Assembly: GCF_022829345.1 (NCBI RefSeq)
Contig: NZ_JAKSXV010000106.1
Coordinates: 186,001 to 250,000, forward strand
Source of the DNA: Methylobacterium sp. J-090
GTDB lineage: Bacteria; Pseudomonadota; Alphaproteobacteria; Rhizobiales; Beijerinckiaceae
Length of the DNA: 64,000 nucleotides
Direction of reading: 5' to 3'
Every line of letters starts with the position of its first letter. Within the stretch, counting starts at the first letter, position 1. The notes under the pieces were generated by a model that saw nothing but the letters and a program-made list of their open reading frames with translations, did not search any database and had not been told where the DNA came from. A program made the position numbers and the translations under genes. This document shows positions 39,716-52,457 of the stretch, piece by piece.

Positions 39716-39820
39716 ATGTTCAAGCGGATGATCCTCACCGGCGCGGTCGAATTCATGGCCTTCGGGCTCCTGGCGGTGTCCGTCGCCGCATGGGCTGTCG
39801 CATTGGCGCCGTTGCGATAG
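39716..39820 (+). CDS. 34-residue single-span membrane protein under a LexA box
   Basis: Too short for most gene callers. It starts MFKRMILTGAVEF, has one hydrophobic segment (about residues 7-31, rich in Ala, Leu and Val) with three positive charges before it or at the end, and ends APLR-stop. AAAGG (39703-39707) lies 8 bases before ATG. An LexA box ends 32 bases upstream and a terminator-like hairpin follows, which together look like a stand-alone SOS gene. Size, topology and control recall SOS-induced small membrane proteins (Caulobacter SidA, E. coli TisB), but I cannot show homology. Confidence 0.55.
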   Translation: MFKRMILTGAVEFMAFGLLAVSVAAWAVALAPLR

Positions 39821-39852
39821 CGTTGCCGAGCCACCACGAATGACGGCCTTCC

Positions 39853-39882
39853 ACAGCCAAACCGAACACCGCGGCTGTTCTT
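39853..39882 (+). terminator. Terminator-like hairpin between the small ORF and dnaE
   Basis: ACAGCC (39853-39858) and GGCTGT (39873-39878) with a 14-base loop, running into TTCTT. Weak stem of 6 bp, but placed where it would separate the SOS-box small gene from dnaE. Confidence 0.4.
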
Positions 39883-39918
39883 GATGGATCGTTCACCACG
39901 AGTCGGGCTGATGGAAGC

Positions 39919-43428
<3,510 letters not shown>

Positions 43429-43440
43429 GACGCCGGCCGG

Positions 43441-44022
43441 TCAGCGCTTCGCGAGGCAGGGCGCCACGGCGGTCTTGATCCGGGCCGAATCCGCGTCCGA
43501 GACCACGACCGTGGCGATCAACGGTGCGTCGCCCTTGCGGGGGCTCACCTGACTCCAAATGACTGTGCTCGGACGGGCGGACAGGACGGTGGCGAGGCCG
43601 CGCACGGCGTCGAGTCGCTTGGCATCCCCGCGCATGGAAGCGGAGACCGTGAGCTCGAAGGTGTCGGGCATCTCGGCTGAGACCGAACCGCTGGCGGCAC
43701 TGCGCAGGGCGGGGGTGCTGCCGGGTCCCGTCGCCGTGAGTTCGCTCAGCGCCTTGCGGGTGGCCCCTGGGCCTTCGAAAGCCCCGAAGTCGAAGGCTGC
43801 GCCGAGGGCCTCGAAATTCCTCACCGCGAGGGTCAGCGAGAGGGCGCCCGTCTGGCTCTTGGCCAGGGTGTCGTCGCAGGCCAGGCGAATCGTGACGGGA
43901 CGGTCCTTGCCGGCGATGACGGCCGCGCCCTGAAGGGTGGCCGTCCTGTCCGCCGCCTGGGCCATCCCGCAGACCAGCGACATCAGGGCAGCGAGGCGGA
44001 GGGGAGAGAGGGCAAACGGCAT
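43441..44022 (-). CDS. Secreted hypothetical protein
   Basis: 193 residues with a Sec signal peptide (SPLRLAALMSLVCGMAQA, cleavage at AQA-AD near residue 24). The mature part is predicted beta-rich with two Cys (near 48 and close to the C-terminus in APCLAKR) that may pair. No domain recognised. Converges on dnaE with a 12-bp gap; 99 bp downstream of chaC on the same strand. Confidence 0.7.
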   Translation of the reverse strand: MPFALSPLRLAALMSLVCGMAQAADRTATLQGAAVIAGKDRPVTIRLACDDTLAKSQTGALSLTLAVRNFEALGAAFDFGAFEGPGATRKALSELTATGPGSTPALRSAASGSVSAEMPDTFELTVSASMRGDAKRLDAVRGLATVLSARPSTVIWSQVSPRKGDAPLIATVVVSDADSARIKTAVAPCLAKR

Positions 44023-44121
44023 CGCGGGCGGTTCCGAACGTCAAGAGGCGAGGGCGGTGTCGTCATATCGGACCGACGGGACCATCGTCCATTGCCGGTC
44101 GGCGCCGGGCGCGCCGGCCCC

Positions 44122-44859
44122 CTATCTGAGACGAACCCGGCCCGCTGGCGCCTGATCGGTTTCCACCATGGCGCCGAGCCGCTCGGCCACGAGCGCCTGC
44201 AAGTTCCAAAGGTGCGCGTCCAGAATCCCCTCGCGCGCGCAGGCCTCGGCGGTCCGAAAGAGGTACTCGGCGCTGGGCCCCAAATGACCGGCGCCCGTGG
44301 CGATGCGGTCGGCGATCTCCGCTTCCGTGAGGCGGCCGGTGTAGCGGTCGCTGGCGCGGTTAACAACGAAGGTGAGGGCCGTGACCGGGCCGTCGGTGGT
44401 CTCGACCACCACCCAGCGGGACTCGTAGCCGTTGCCGCGCATCTCCCGACGCCAGACCGGCAGCAGGGTCACGTGCGGGTCGTCGCCGGGAAGCCGGAAG
44501 GCAACGCCCCGGCACAGGCCGCCGCGGTCGAGCGCCAGGACGAGGCCGGGCCGTCCGGGACTGCCGCGAAACCGCCGCTGCAGCAGGCAGAACCGGCGGT
44601 GATACCCCCGCACCGTCCCCGTCCGCCGCTCGGTGAAGGCGAATTCCGGCTGCCAGATCAGGGAGCCGTAGCCGAACACCCACAAGCCTCCATCGGCGCG
44701 CGGACGCCGGGTGAGCGCCCGGGTGAGGCCGGGGCCAAGTTCGTCGTCGGTGAGGAGGGCGAGCGCCGTCGGATCGTCGCGGACGGAGTCGGGATGGGCG
44801 CGGGCGATGAGGTCGAGGCTCAGGCTGAGGGACCGTTTGGGCAAGGGGCGTCTAGGCAT
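44122..44859 (-). CDS. chaC: Gamma-glutamylcyclotransferase, ChaC family
   Basis: Predicted to cleave glutathione to 5-oxoproline and Cys-Gly, a cytosolic glutathione-turnover step. 245 residues. The substrate-binding signature VFGYGSLIWQPEF starts near residue 60. The catalytic Glu probably lies in the LPVWRREMRGNGYE segment, as in ChaC proteins. Followed by a secreted unknown; preceded by a small lipoprotein gene on the same strand. Confidence 0.88.
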   Translation of the reverse strand: MPRRPLPKRSLSLSLDLIARAHPDSVRDDPTALALLTDDELGPGLTRALTRRPRADGGLWVFGYGSLIWQPEFAFTERRTGTVRGYHRRFCLLQRRFRGSPGRPGLVLALDRGGLCRGVAFRLPGDDPHVTLLPVWRREMRGNGYESRWVVVETTDGPVTALTFVVNRASDRYTGRLTEAEIADRIATGAGHLGPSAEYLFRTAEACAREGILDAHLWNLQALVAERLGAMVETDQAPAGRVRLR

Positions 44860-44901
44860 GCCCGCATGGTTTCATCGGCCCGGCATCCGGGCAAGGGGGC
44901 A

Positions 44902-45297
44902 TCAGGCCGGGTTTCCGAGGGTCTCCAGTTCCGGAAACGGTTCCGTGCGGTGGCCGGTGCAGATCTCCTCGTCGTCCGAGAGCACGCTGAGCACGCCGCC
45001 GGTATCGCGGATCACGGTCTTCGCCCGCTCACCCTTACCGAAGGTCCGGCCCTTCATCCGGGTCGAGACGCAGTAGAGGGTGCGCCCGCCATCCTCGAAC
45101 GGTCCTGAGATGCGGCTGTGCTCGAACCGCACGGGGATCACCGAGACGGAGCCGAAATCCACCTGCGCCAGGGCGAGGGCGGCGACGCGGGTGCGGAGCG
45201 TCGCGCCGGGGGAGGGGGCCGGGGCGCGGGACGTACAGGCCGGGAGCGCGCAGGCCAAACCCAGGAGCAGGAGCCGAGCCGGACCACCCATCGCCAT
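44902..45297 (-). CDS. Small lipoprotein of unknown function
   Basis: 131 residues. A lipobox (L-P-A-C, Cys21) follows a short hydrophobic signal, so it should be lipid-anchored. The mature part begins with a Pro/Ala/Ser linker and then a small domain with Cys in LYCVST and EEICTG that may pair. Unrecognised. Divergent from recO with about 125 bp between, and 42 bp before chaC on the same strand. Confidence 0.7.
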   Translation of the reverse strand: MAMGGPARLLLLGLACALPACTSRAPAPSPGATLRTRVAALALAQVDFGSVSVIPVRFEHSRISGPFEDGGRTLYCVSTRMKGRTFGKGERAKTVIRDTGGVLSVLSDDEEICTGHRTEPFPELETLGNPA

Positions 45298-45423
45298 CTC
45301 CGTGTGCCTCCGCTTCCCCCCATAAGCTTAAGCTTATTCCCGCCCTGCGGGAAAGCGTTCGTTGGTGCAATCTTTGCGGCCGTCGTACTTTTCCTTCCCG
45401 CCGGCATCGGCCTATGGAAGGGG

Positions 45424-46164
45424 ATGCAATGGACCGACGACGGTCTCGTGCTCGGCCTGCGCCGACAGGGCGAGACGAGCGTGGTGCTCGAACTGATGAC
45501 CGCCGCCCACGGGCGCCATCTCGGCCTCGTCCATGGCGGGCGCTCGCGCCGGATGCAGCCCGTGCTCCAGCCCGGCAACCGGGTGCAGGCCACTTGGCGT
45601 GCGCGCCTCGACGACAGCCTCGGTGCCTTCGCCGTCGAGCCCCTCGAATCCGTGGCCGCACGACTCATGGGCTCGGGGCTCGCCCTTCACGGCATCTCGC
45701 ATCTGGCGAGCCTCCTGCGCCTGCTGCCGGAGCGCGATCCCCATCCCGAACTCTACGCGGCCGCCCGCATCCTCATCGACCACCTGCACGATCCCGACAT
45801 CGCCCCGCCCCTCATGGTGCGGTTCGAACTTGCGATCCTGGCGGAGCTCGGCTTCGGCCTCGACCTCTCGGCCTGCGCGGCGACGGGCGGCAACGACGCC
45901 CTGATCTACGTCTCGCCCCGCTCCGGCCGGGCGGTCAGCGCGTCCGCCGGCGAGCCGTATCGCGACAAGCTCCTGGCGCTTCCTGACTTCCTGCGCGAGC
46001 GGGCGCCGAACGACCCCGTGCCGATGACGCCCGAGGGCCGCGACGTTACCGCGGGGTTTACCTTGACGGGGTATTTCCTCGATCAGCACATCTGGGGCCC
46101 GCGTGCGCTGCCACCCCCGGACGCGCGGGTGCGCTTCGTTGCCTTGGGCACCGGAAGCGCCTAA
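45424..46164 (+). CDS. recO: DNA repair protein RecO
   Basis: RecFOR-pathway mediator that anneals strands and loads RecA on SSB-coated DNA. 246 residues: N-terminal OB-like domain (MQWTDDGLVLGLRRQGETSVV), then a helical C-terminal domain with FELAILAELGFGLDLSACA. ATG 45424 gives the standard alphaproteobacterial start; the frame is open upstream to 45118 as a shadow. The ribosome-binding GGAAGGGG is unusually close to the ATG. parC starts 53 bp downstream. Confidence 0.92.
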   Translation: MQWTDDGLVLGLRRQGETSVVLELMTAAHGRHLGLVHGGRSRRMQPVLQPGNRVQATWRARLDDSLGAFAVEPLESVAARLMGSGLALHGISHLASLLRLLPERDPHPELYAAARILIDHLHDPDIAPPLMVRFELAILAELGFGLDLSACAATGGNDALIYVSPRSGRAVSASAGEPYRDKLLALPDFLRERAPNDPVPMTPEGRDVTAGFTLTGYFLDQHIWGPRALPPPDARVRFVALGTGSA

Positions 46165-46217
46165 GTTGCGTTCTTGATTTGTTCTGAAATGGGGCGCGGG
46201 CGCCCCCGGAGATCGTG

Positions 46218-48467
46218 ATGGGCCAGCCCTTCGAGCCGCCGTCTGGCTCCGACGGCATCGAGAGCGTCGAGCTGAAATCCGCGTTGGAGGACCGCTACCT
46301 CGCCTATGCCCTCTCGACGATTATGCACCGGGCGCTGCCCGATGCCCGCGACGGGCTGAAACCCGTCCACCGGCGCATCCTGTTCGCCATGCGGCTGCTG
46401 AAGCTCGACCCGACGTCGGCGTTCAAGAAATGCGCTCGCATCGTCGGCGACGTCATCGGCAAGTATCATCCGCACGGCGACACGGCGGCCTACGACGCCC
46501 TGGTGCGCATGGCCCAGGATTTCGCCCAGCGCTATCCGCTCGTCGACGGCCAGGGCAATTTCGGCAACATCGACGGTGATAACGCCGCCGCCCAGCGCTA
46601 CACCGAGGCCCGGATGACGGAGGTCGCGCGCCTCCTCATGGAGGGCCTCGACGACGATTCCGTTGATTTCCGCCCGAACTACGACGGGCAGGAAGAGGAG
46701 CCGGTGGTGCTCCCGGCGGCCTTCCCGAACCTGCTCGCCAACGGCTCCCAAGGCATCGCGGTGGGCATGGCGACCTCGATTCCGCCGCACAACGCCGCCG
46801 AACTCTGCGACGCGGCGCTCTACCTCATCACCCACCCCGACGCGACCTCGGCCCAGCTCCTCACCTTCGTGAAGGGGCCGGATTTCCCGACCGGCGGCAT
46901 CCTCATCGACAGCGCCGAATCCATCACCGAGGCCTACCGCACGGGTCGTGGCGGATTCCGCGTGCGTGCCCGCTGGGCCAAGGAGGATCTCGGCCGCGGC
47001 ACCTGGACCATCGTCGTCACGGAGATTCCCTACGGCGTGCAGAAGGCGCGCCTCATCGAGAAGCTCGCCGAACTCCTGCAGGAGCGGAAACTTCCGCTGC
47101 TGGCCGACGTGCGCGACGAATCGGCCGAGGATGTGCGCATCGTCCTGGAGCCGCGCGCCCGCAACGTCGATCCGGTCATCCTGATGGAATCGCTGTTCCG
47201 GCTCACCGAACTCGAAGCCCGCATCTCCCTCAATATGAACGTGCTGGTGGGCGGCCTCGTGCCCCGGGTCATCGGCCTCGCCGAAGCCCTGCGCGAATGG
47301 CTCGACCACCGCCGGGTCGTGCTCCAGCGCCGGGCGCGCCACCGCCTCGGGCAGATCGACCGGCGCCTCGAGATCCTCGGCGGCCTGCTCATCGTCTACC
47401 TCGACCTCGACGAGGTCATCCGCATCATCCGTGAGGAGGACGAGCCGAAACCCGCCCTGATGAAGCGGTTCGAGCTCACGGAGGTCCAGGCCAACGCCAT
47501 CCTCGACACCCGCCTGCGCTCCTTGCGCAAGCTCGAGGAGATGGAGCTCAAGCGCGAACTCGATACGCTCACGAAGGAGAAGCTCGGCATCGAGGAACTC
47601 CTCGGCTCCGACAAGCTGCAATGGGCCGACATCACCAAGCAGATCCGCGCGGTGAAGAAGACCTTCGGCCCCGAGACCAAGATCGGCGCGCGGCGCACCA
47701 CCCTGGAGAACCCGCCCGACACCGCCGGCATCGATTTCACCTCCGCCATGGTCGAGCGCGAGCCGATTACCGTCATCGTCTCGGCCAAGGGCTGGATCCG
47801 GGCGCTCAAGGGACACGTCGCCGACCTCTCGGGCGTCGCCTTCAGGGGGGACGACAGTCTCAAGATCGCCTTCCCGAGCGAGACCACGGCCAAGCTCCTC
47901 GTGCTCGCCTCCAACGGCAAGGTGTTCACCCTGGAGGCGGCCAAGCTCCCCGGCGGCCGCGGCTTCGGCGATCCGATCCGCCTCATGGTCGATTTCGACG
48001 ACGGCACCGAGATTGTCGCGGCCTTGCCCTACCAGCCCGGCGCCAAGCTCCTGGTCGCGGCCTCCGACGGGCGCGGCTTCCTGGCACCGGCCGACGCGCT
48101 GGTCGCCAACACCCGTAAGGGCAAGGGCATCATGGGCCTCGATGACCCGGCCACCGCGACCCTGCTGGTGCCGGCGGCCGGCGACCACGTCGCTGTCTGC
48201 AGTGCCGACCGCCTGCTCCTCGTCTTCCCCATCGCGGAAATGCCCGAACTCGTACGCGGCAAGGGCGTGCGCCTGCAGCGCTGCCGCCAGACCACCCTGA
48301 CGGATGCCTGCGTCTTCACCCTCGCCGAGGGCTTGCCCTGGCGCGAGACCGGCGGCGAGGTGCGGCTGGCCAATGCCGGTATTCTGGAGAAGTGGCTGGG
48401 CCACCGCTCCGACGCCGGCGCCCTGATGACACGGAGTTTTCCGAAGTTCGAGCGGTTCGGGAAGTAG
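46218..48467 (+). CDS. parC: DNA topoisomerase IV subunit A
   Basis: Decatenating type IIA topoisomerase subunit, 749 residues. Catalytic tyrosine is Tyr128 in [11 protein letters not shown]. The quinolone-determining region reads [15 protein letters not shown] (83-97); the positions equivalent to E. coli Ser80 and Glu84 are Thr89 and Asp93. The C-terminal pinwheel has short GyrA-box-like repeats; no true GyrA box is seen, which supports ParC over GyrA. ATG 46218 (GGAG 6 bases upstream) is preferred to GTG 46215. Confidence 0.93.
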   Translation: MGQPFEPPSGSDGIESVELKSALEDRYLAYALSTIMHRALPDARDGLKPVHRRILFAMRLLKLDPTSAFKKCARIVGDVIGKYHPHGDTAAYDALVRMAQDFAQRYPLVDGQGNFGNIDGDNAAAQRYTEARMTEVARLLMEGLDDDSVDFRPNYDGQEEEPVVLPAAFPNLLANGSQGIAVGMATSIPPHNAAELCDAALYLITHPDATSAQLLTFVKGPDFPTGGILIDSAESITEAYRTGRGGFRVRARWAKEDLGRGTWTIVVTEIPYGVQKARLIEKLAELLQERKLPLLADVRDESAEDVRIVLEPRARNVDPVILMESLFRLTELEARISLNMNVLVGGLVPRVIGLAEALREWLDHRRVVLQRRARHRLGQIDRRLEILGGLLIVYLDLDEVIRIIREEDEPKPALMKRFELTEVQANAILDTRLRSLRKLEEMELKRELDTLTKEKLGIEELLGSDKLQWADITKQIRAVKKTFGPETKIGARRTTLENPPDTAGIDFTSAMVEREPITVIVSAKGWIRALKGHVADLSGVAFRGDDSLKIAFPSETTAKLLVLASNGKVFTLEAAKLPGGRGFGDPIRLMVDFDDGTEIVAALPYQPGAKLLVAASDGRGFLAPADALVANTRKGKGIMGLDDPATATLLVPAAGDHVAVCSADRLLLVFPIAEMPELVRGKGVRLQRCRQTTLTDACVFTLAEGLPWRETGGEVRLANAGILEKWLGHRSDAGALMTRSFPKFERFGK

Positions 48468-48476
48468 GGCAAACAG

Positions 48477-48512
48477 AAACGGCAATGCCCGCCGAAGCGG
48501 GCATTGCCGTTT
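48477..48512. terminator. Strong terminator between parC and infA
   Basis: AAACGGCAATGCCCGC (48477-48492), loop CGAA, exact complement to 48512. A 16-bp perfect stem with A-rich and U-rich ends, usable from both strands by the convergent parC and infA genes. Confidence 0.92.
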
Positions 48513-48554
48513 ATCAATCGTCGCAAACCTGAGAGGTGCGTCGCGCCGAAGCCT

Positions 48555-48827
48555 TCAGCGGCGGCGGAACTGGCCGCGGATCGGCGGACGCGGACCGGCG
48601 GAGCGTTCGTCCTTGTGGCGGAACACCAAGCGACCCTTCTCGAGGTCGTAGGGCGACATCTCGACGGTGACGCGGTCGCCGGCCAAAGTCTTGATGCGGT
48701 TCTTCTTCATCTTGCCGGCCGTGTAGGCCACGATCTCGTGCCCCTGGTCGAGCTGCACGCGGTAGCGTGCGTCCGGCAGGATCTCGATCACGAGACCGTC
48801 GAACTGCATCAACTCTTCTTTCGCCAT
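48555..48827 (-). CDS. infA: Translation initiation factor IF-1
   Basis: S1-fold factor occupying the 30S A site during initiation. 90 residues: the OB core [16 protein letters not shown]...[30 protein letters not shown] is standard, and an alphaproteobacterial C-terminal tail of about 18 Arg/Pro-rich residues is added (E. coli IF-1 has 72). ATG 48827 has GGAGAG 7-8 bases upstream. The frame is open to 48893 but the extension is not IF-1-like. With infC, the window carries two of the three initiation factors. Confidence 0.95.
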   Translation of the reverse strand: MAKEELMQFDGLVIEILPDARYRVQLDQGHEIVAYTAGKMKKNRIKTLAGDRVTVEMSPYDLEKGRLVFRHKDERSAGPRPPIRGQFRRR

Positions 48828-49092
48828 CCACACTCTCCAAGCGGGACAGCCTGAACGGGGCGACCCGGAACATAAAACGAAGCCGTTCGGCAAAACGCGG
48901 CGGGCGGCGGGTCCGATCCCATCGGATGCGCAACACCGGCGAGCGTTGCCCCGACATAATGTTCGGATCGGCGCGAAGCAAGCTTTTCCCGCCCACCGCC
49001 GATTTTCATCGACAGGATATCGGCCGCTGGCTTCCCTGGGCCCAGGTTTCCGTGGGGCTCACTCGGGGCTCATTTCGGCGAAACCCCAGATC

Positions 49093-50214
49093 TCACGGCT
49101 CCACGGCGTTGCCTGCGTAGTCGACCCGGCCGTCCGGCGTCCGCCGCCAGACTTGGAGGAGGTAGGCCGGCCGGCGCGGGTCTGCCGTGAGGTCGCCGCG
49201 CGCATCGAACGCGAGGGCGCCCAGCACGGTCTTCATGGGCGTGCCGCCGTGGAGGAAGGCCGCCACCGCCCGGCCCTCGGTCGATTGCGCCCCCAGAATG
49301 CCGGCGCGCAGCACCTCCACGGCGGCGTAGCTCTGGGCTGCGAAGGCCTCGGCCTCCGGGGAGCGCGGCTTGGCCGGCACCGGCTTCGCCTCGGGCAGGC
49401 GGGGGGCGGGGGCAAGGGTCATCACCGTGCCGTCGGCGGCGGACACTTGCGAAAACTCCTTGTCGAGAAGGCCGTCGCTGCCGACGAGGGGCGCGTCGAG
49501 CCCCGCTTCGCGCAGGGCCCGCAGGAGCAGCCCCGCCTCCGCAGCGAGGCCGCCGAAATACACCACCTCCACCCGCGCGCGTTTCAGGCGGGCGGCGAGG
49601 CCGGCCAGGTCCTTGTCGCCCCGCGCCAGAGCCTCGAAGGCCGCTTCGGTCTGGCCCGCCGCCTTCAGGACGCGTGCGACCCCATCGACGAGGCCGCGGC
49701 CGAAGGTGGTCTTGTCGTGGACGAGGCCGATGCGCCGGTTGGCGAAACGCTCTGTAAGGTAGGTGCCCGCCAGGACGCTCTGTCCGGCTTCGTTGGCGCA
49801 GGTGCGAAACACGGTCCCGAACCCACGCGCCGTCAGGGGTGCCCAGGTCACCCCGGGCGTCACCGCGACGATGCCGGCTTCCGCATAGGCGGGCATCACC
49901 GCTCCGGCCACGGCCGCATTGAGGGGGCCGACCACGAAGCCGACCCGCTCGGTCGCGAACCGGCGCGCCACCGCCAGCCCCTGCTTCGGATCGCCGGCAT
50001 CGTCGGCCACCACCAGGGCGAGGCGCTGCCCGTTGACGCCGCCCGCCCGGTTGATGTCGGCCACGGCCTGCTCGGCCGCCCCACGCATGCCCTGGCCGAA
50101 GGCGGCGTCCGGCCCGGTCAGGGGCGCCGACACGCCGATCCTGATGGGGGTGAGCACCGGCTCGGCCTGGGCGCCGCCGGTGAGGAGGGCGAGGATTGCC
50201 GCGAATCGTCTCAT
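49093..50214 (-). CDS. Branched-chain amino-acid-type ABC substrate-binding protein
   Basis: Periplasmic type I solute-binding protein (LivJ/LivK family), 373 residues. A short signal peptide (RRFAAILALLTGGAQA) precedes the PIRIGVSAPLTGPDAAFGQGM start of the Leu/Ile/Val-binding fold. VGPLNAAVAGAVMPAYAEAGI is the conserved ligand-cleft segment. No permease or ATPase genes adjoin it, so it may serve a distant transporter or act as a sensor. True ligand unknown. Confidence 0.85.
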   Translation of the reverse strand: MRRFAAILALLTGGAQAEPVLTPIRIGVSAPLTGPDAAFGQGMRGAAEQAVADINRAGGVNGQRLALVVADDAGDPKQGLAVARRFATERVGFVVGPLNAAVAGAVMPAYAEAGIVAVTPGVTWAPLTARGFGTVFRTCANEAGQSVLAGTYLTERFANRRIGLVHDKTTFGRGLVDGVARVLKAAGQTEAAFEALARGDKDLAGLAARLKRARVEVVYFGGLAAEAGLLLRALREAGLDAPLVGSDGLLDKEFSQVSAADGTVMTLAPAPRLPEAKPVPAKPRSPEAEAFAAQSYAAVEVLRAGILGAQSTEGRAVAAFLHGGTPMKTVLGALAFDARGDLTADPRRPAYLLQVWRRTPDGRVDYAGNAVEP

Positions 50215-50399
50215 CGAGCCCGCCTTCGCACCGAACTTTAGAAAATCGACGTCAGGATAGGCTGGCGCTCTCCGTGCGGAAAGTCACGTCCTGGCGTGCG
50301 GGGCGCGCTGGTCGCATTGTTGCGTGTCCGGGGGAGCCTAACTGCCATCCTTCGTGTTGCGAGGAGACGGGGCGATCGTTCCCGTTCCGGAGTCACCCC

Positions 50400-50723
50400 A
50401 TGCTCTCCACCGAGACCGACATTCTCAGCACGGCCGAGGCTTGGCGCCGCGCCGGGCGCGGCGTGGCGCTGGCCACGGTGATCGAGACCTGGGGCTCGGC
50501 CCCCCGGCCCATCGGCAGCCACCTCGTGGTCGATGCCGAGGGCAACTTCCTCGGTTCGGTCTCGGGGGGCTGCGTTGAGGGCGCGGTCATCACCGAGGGC
50601 ATGGAGGCCATCGCCGACGGACGGGCGCGCGTCGTCGAGTTCGGGGTCGCCGACGAGACCGCCTGGCGGGTCGGCCTGTCCTGCGGCGGTCGCATCCGCG
50701 TCTATGTCGAGCCCGTGACCTGA
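50400..50723 (+). CDS. XdhC family protein, N-terminal (XdhC_CoxI) domain only
   Basis: XdhC proteins insert sulfurated molybdenum cofactor into xanthine-dehydrogenase-type enzymes. This 107-residue protein has only the N-terminal domain: WRRAGRGVALATVIETWGSAPRPIGSHLVV and the SVSGGCVEGAV loop with its conserved Cys, plus LSCGGRIRVYVEP at the end. The C-terminal half is encoded by the next gene, 10 bp downstream. First gene of a four-gene MoCo unit. Confidence 0.88.
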   Translation: MLSTETDILSTAEAWRRAGRGVALATVIETWGSAPRPIGSHLVVDAEGNFLGSVSGGCVEGAVITEGMEAIADGRARVVEFGVADETAWRVGLSCGGRIRVYVEPVT

Positions 50724-50733
50724 GGCCGCCGCC

Positions 50734-51435
50734 ATGCAACTCGATGCCCTGACCGCCCTCAATGCCGAGCGCGCCGCCCGGCGGGCCGTCATCCTGGTGA
50801 CGAACCTCGATGGCAGCGCCCAGCGCGTGGTGCGCGAGGCCGAGATCGCCGCCGATCCCCTCGCGGATCTCCTCGGCCAGCGCCTCGCCTCGGGTAAGAG
50901 TGGTCTGGCCGAGGTCGACGGCCGCCAGCTCTTCCTCACGGTACAGGCGCCGCCCGTGCGCCTCGTGATCGTCGGGGCCGTCCATATCAGCCAGGCGCTC
51001 TGTCCCATGGCGTTTGCCCTGGATCTCGACGTCGCGGTCATCGATCCACGCACGGCCTTCGCCACGCCGGAGCGCTTTCCTGGCATCGACCTCGTCACCC
51101 TGTGGCCCGACGAGGCCTTCGGGGGGGCGGTGCCGCCCCTGGACCGCTACTGCGCCGTGGCCGCCCTGACCCACGATCCGAAGATCGACGACCCGGCCCT
51201 GATGGCGGCCCTACGGGCGGACTGCTTCTACGTCGGTGCGCTCGGCTCGAGGAAGACCCACGCCGCCCGCGTCGCCCGGCTTGAGGGAGCCGGATTCTCG
51301 CAGGACACGATCGGCCGGATCGCAGCGCCCATCGGCCTGGACATCGGCGCCGTGAGTCCGGCCGAAATCGCCGTGTCGATCCTTGGCCAGATCGTCGCGG
51401 CCCAGCGCGCGCCCCGCTCCGCGTCCGCCCGATGA
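50734..51435 (+). CDS. XdhC family protein, C-terminal Rossmann domain
   Basis: 233 residues matching the XdhC C-terminal domain: RLVIVGAVHISQALCPMAFALDLDVAVIDPR (dinucleotide-like fold), THDPKIDDPALMAALRA and YVGALGSRKTHAARVARL. Many XdhC proteins have both domains in one chain; here they are two coupled genes. The gene overlaps the following one by 4 bp. Probably acts on the sulfurated cofactor together with the preceding small protein. Confidence 0.88.
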   Translation: MQLDALTALNAERAARRAVILVTNLDGSAQRVVREAEIAADPLADLLGQRLASGKSGLAEVDGRQLFLTVQAPPVRLVIVGAVHISQALCPMAFALDLDVAVIDPRTAFATPERFPGIDLVTLWPDEAFGGAVPPLDRYCAVAALTHDPKIDDPALMAALRADCFYVGALGSRKTHAARVARLEGAGFSQDTIGRIAAPIGLDIGAVSPAEIAVSILGQIVAAQRAPRSASAR

Positions 51436-52457
51436 GATTCGGCTCCGTCCCGACCCGGGAGGCCGGGGGGCTCATCGCCGCCCATACGGTCCGCGCCCAC
51501 GACGTGACCCTGCGCAAGGGCCGGCCGATCCCGGCCGAGGACGCCGCGCGCCTCGACGCGGCGGGTCTCGCCGAACTGGTGGCGGTGAGCTTCGAACCGG
51601 GCGACGTCGGCGAGGACGCGGCGGCGGAACGGCTCGCCATCCGCCTCGCCGGGTCGGGCCTGCGCCGCGAGCCGCCCTTCACGGGCCGCTGCAACCTGTT
51701 CGCCATGGAGGCCGGGCTCCTGCTCATCGACCGGGCCGGCATCGACGCCGTGAACGCCGTCGACGAGGCCATCACAGTGGCAACCCTACCGGCCTATCGC
51801 CCGGTGGTGGCCGGTGAGATGGTCGCCACCGTCAAGATCATTCCCTACGCCGTCGCTGGCGCCGCCCTGGAGCGTGCCTGCCGCGCCGCACCGGATACGT
51901 CCCTGCGGGTCGCGCCCTACACCCGTGCCCGCGTCGGCGTGGTCTCGACCCGGCTGCCGGGCCTCAAGGAAGCGACCATCGACAAGACCCTGGCGACGCT
52001 CGCCCGGCGCCTCGCACCCACGGGGGCGGCGATCGTCGCCGACGCCCGTGTGCCGCACGGGGCTGGAGCCGTAGGTGCGGCGATCCGGACGCTCGCGGGG
52101 GAAGGGACCGACCTCGTCGTGGTGTTCGGCGCCTCCGCCATCACCGACCGGCGCGACGTGATTCCGGCCGGCATCGAGGCCGCCGGCGGCCGGATTGATC
52201 ACCTCGGCATGCCCGTCGATCCCGGCAACCTCCTCCTCGTCGGGTCCCTCGGCGACGTGCCGGTGATCGGGGCCCCCGGCTGCGCCCGCTCCCCGAAGGA
52301 GAACGGATTCGACTGGGTGCTGCACCGGCTGCTCGCGGGCCTCGCCGTCACCCGCGCCGACATCGTCGGACTTGGTGTCGGCGGTCTCCTCATGGAGATC
52401 GTCTCGCGGCCCCAGCCCCGCTCAGGCGGTACCCCGGCGGACGACGATGACGGTTGA
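51432..52457 (+). CDS. Molybdopterin-binding (MoCF domain) protein
   Basis: 341 residues. N-terminal MoeA-like portion (AAHTVRAHDVTLRKGRPI) and a C-terminal MoCF-type molybdopterin-binding domain (about 165-325: RVGVVSTRLPGLKEATIDKTL, DLVVVFGASAITDRRDVIP, DHLGMPVDPGNLLLVG). It lies between XdhC and a MobA-like gene and overlaps both, so it belongs to the same pathway. Likely role: carrying or modifying cofactor during cytosine-dinucleotide (MCD) attachment. Exact reaction is inferred. Confidence 0.85.
   Translation: MRFGSVPTREAGGLIAAHTVRAHDVTLRKGRPIPAEDAARLDAAGLAELVAVSFEPGDVGEDAAAERLAIRLAGSGLRREPPFTGRCNLFAMEAGLLLIDRAGIDAVNAVDEAITVATLPAYRPVVAGEMVATVKIIPYAVAGAALERACRAAPDTSLRVAPYTRARVGVVSTRLPGLKEATIDKTLATLARRLAPTGAAIVADARVPHGAGAVGAAIRTLAGEGTDLVVVFGASAITDRRDVIPAGIEAAGGRIDHLGMPVDPGNLLLVGSLGDVPVIGAPGCARSPKENGFDWVLHRLLAGLAVTRADIVGLGVGGLLMEIVSRPQPRSGGTPADDDDG

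Noticed and set aside
46161-48485. 774-codon minus-strand frame opposite parC
   Set aside because: Exact antisense shadow of parC; no domain, and the parC catalytic motifs are on the plus strand.
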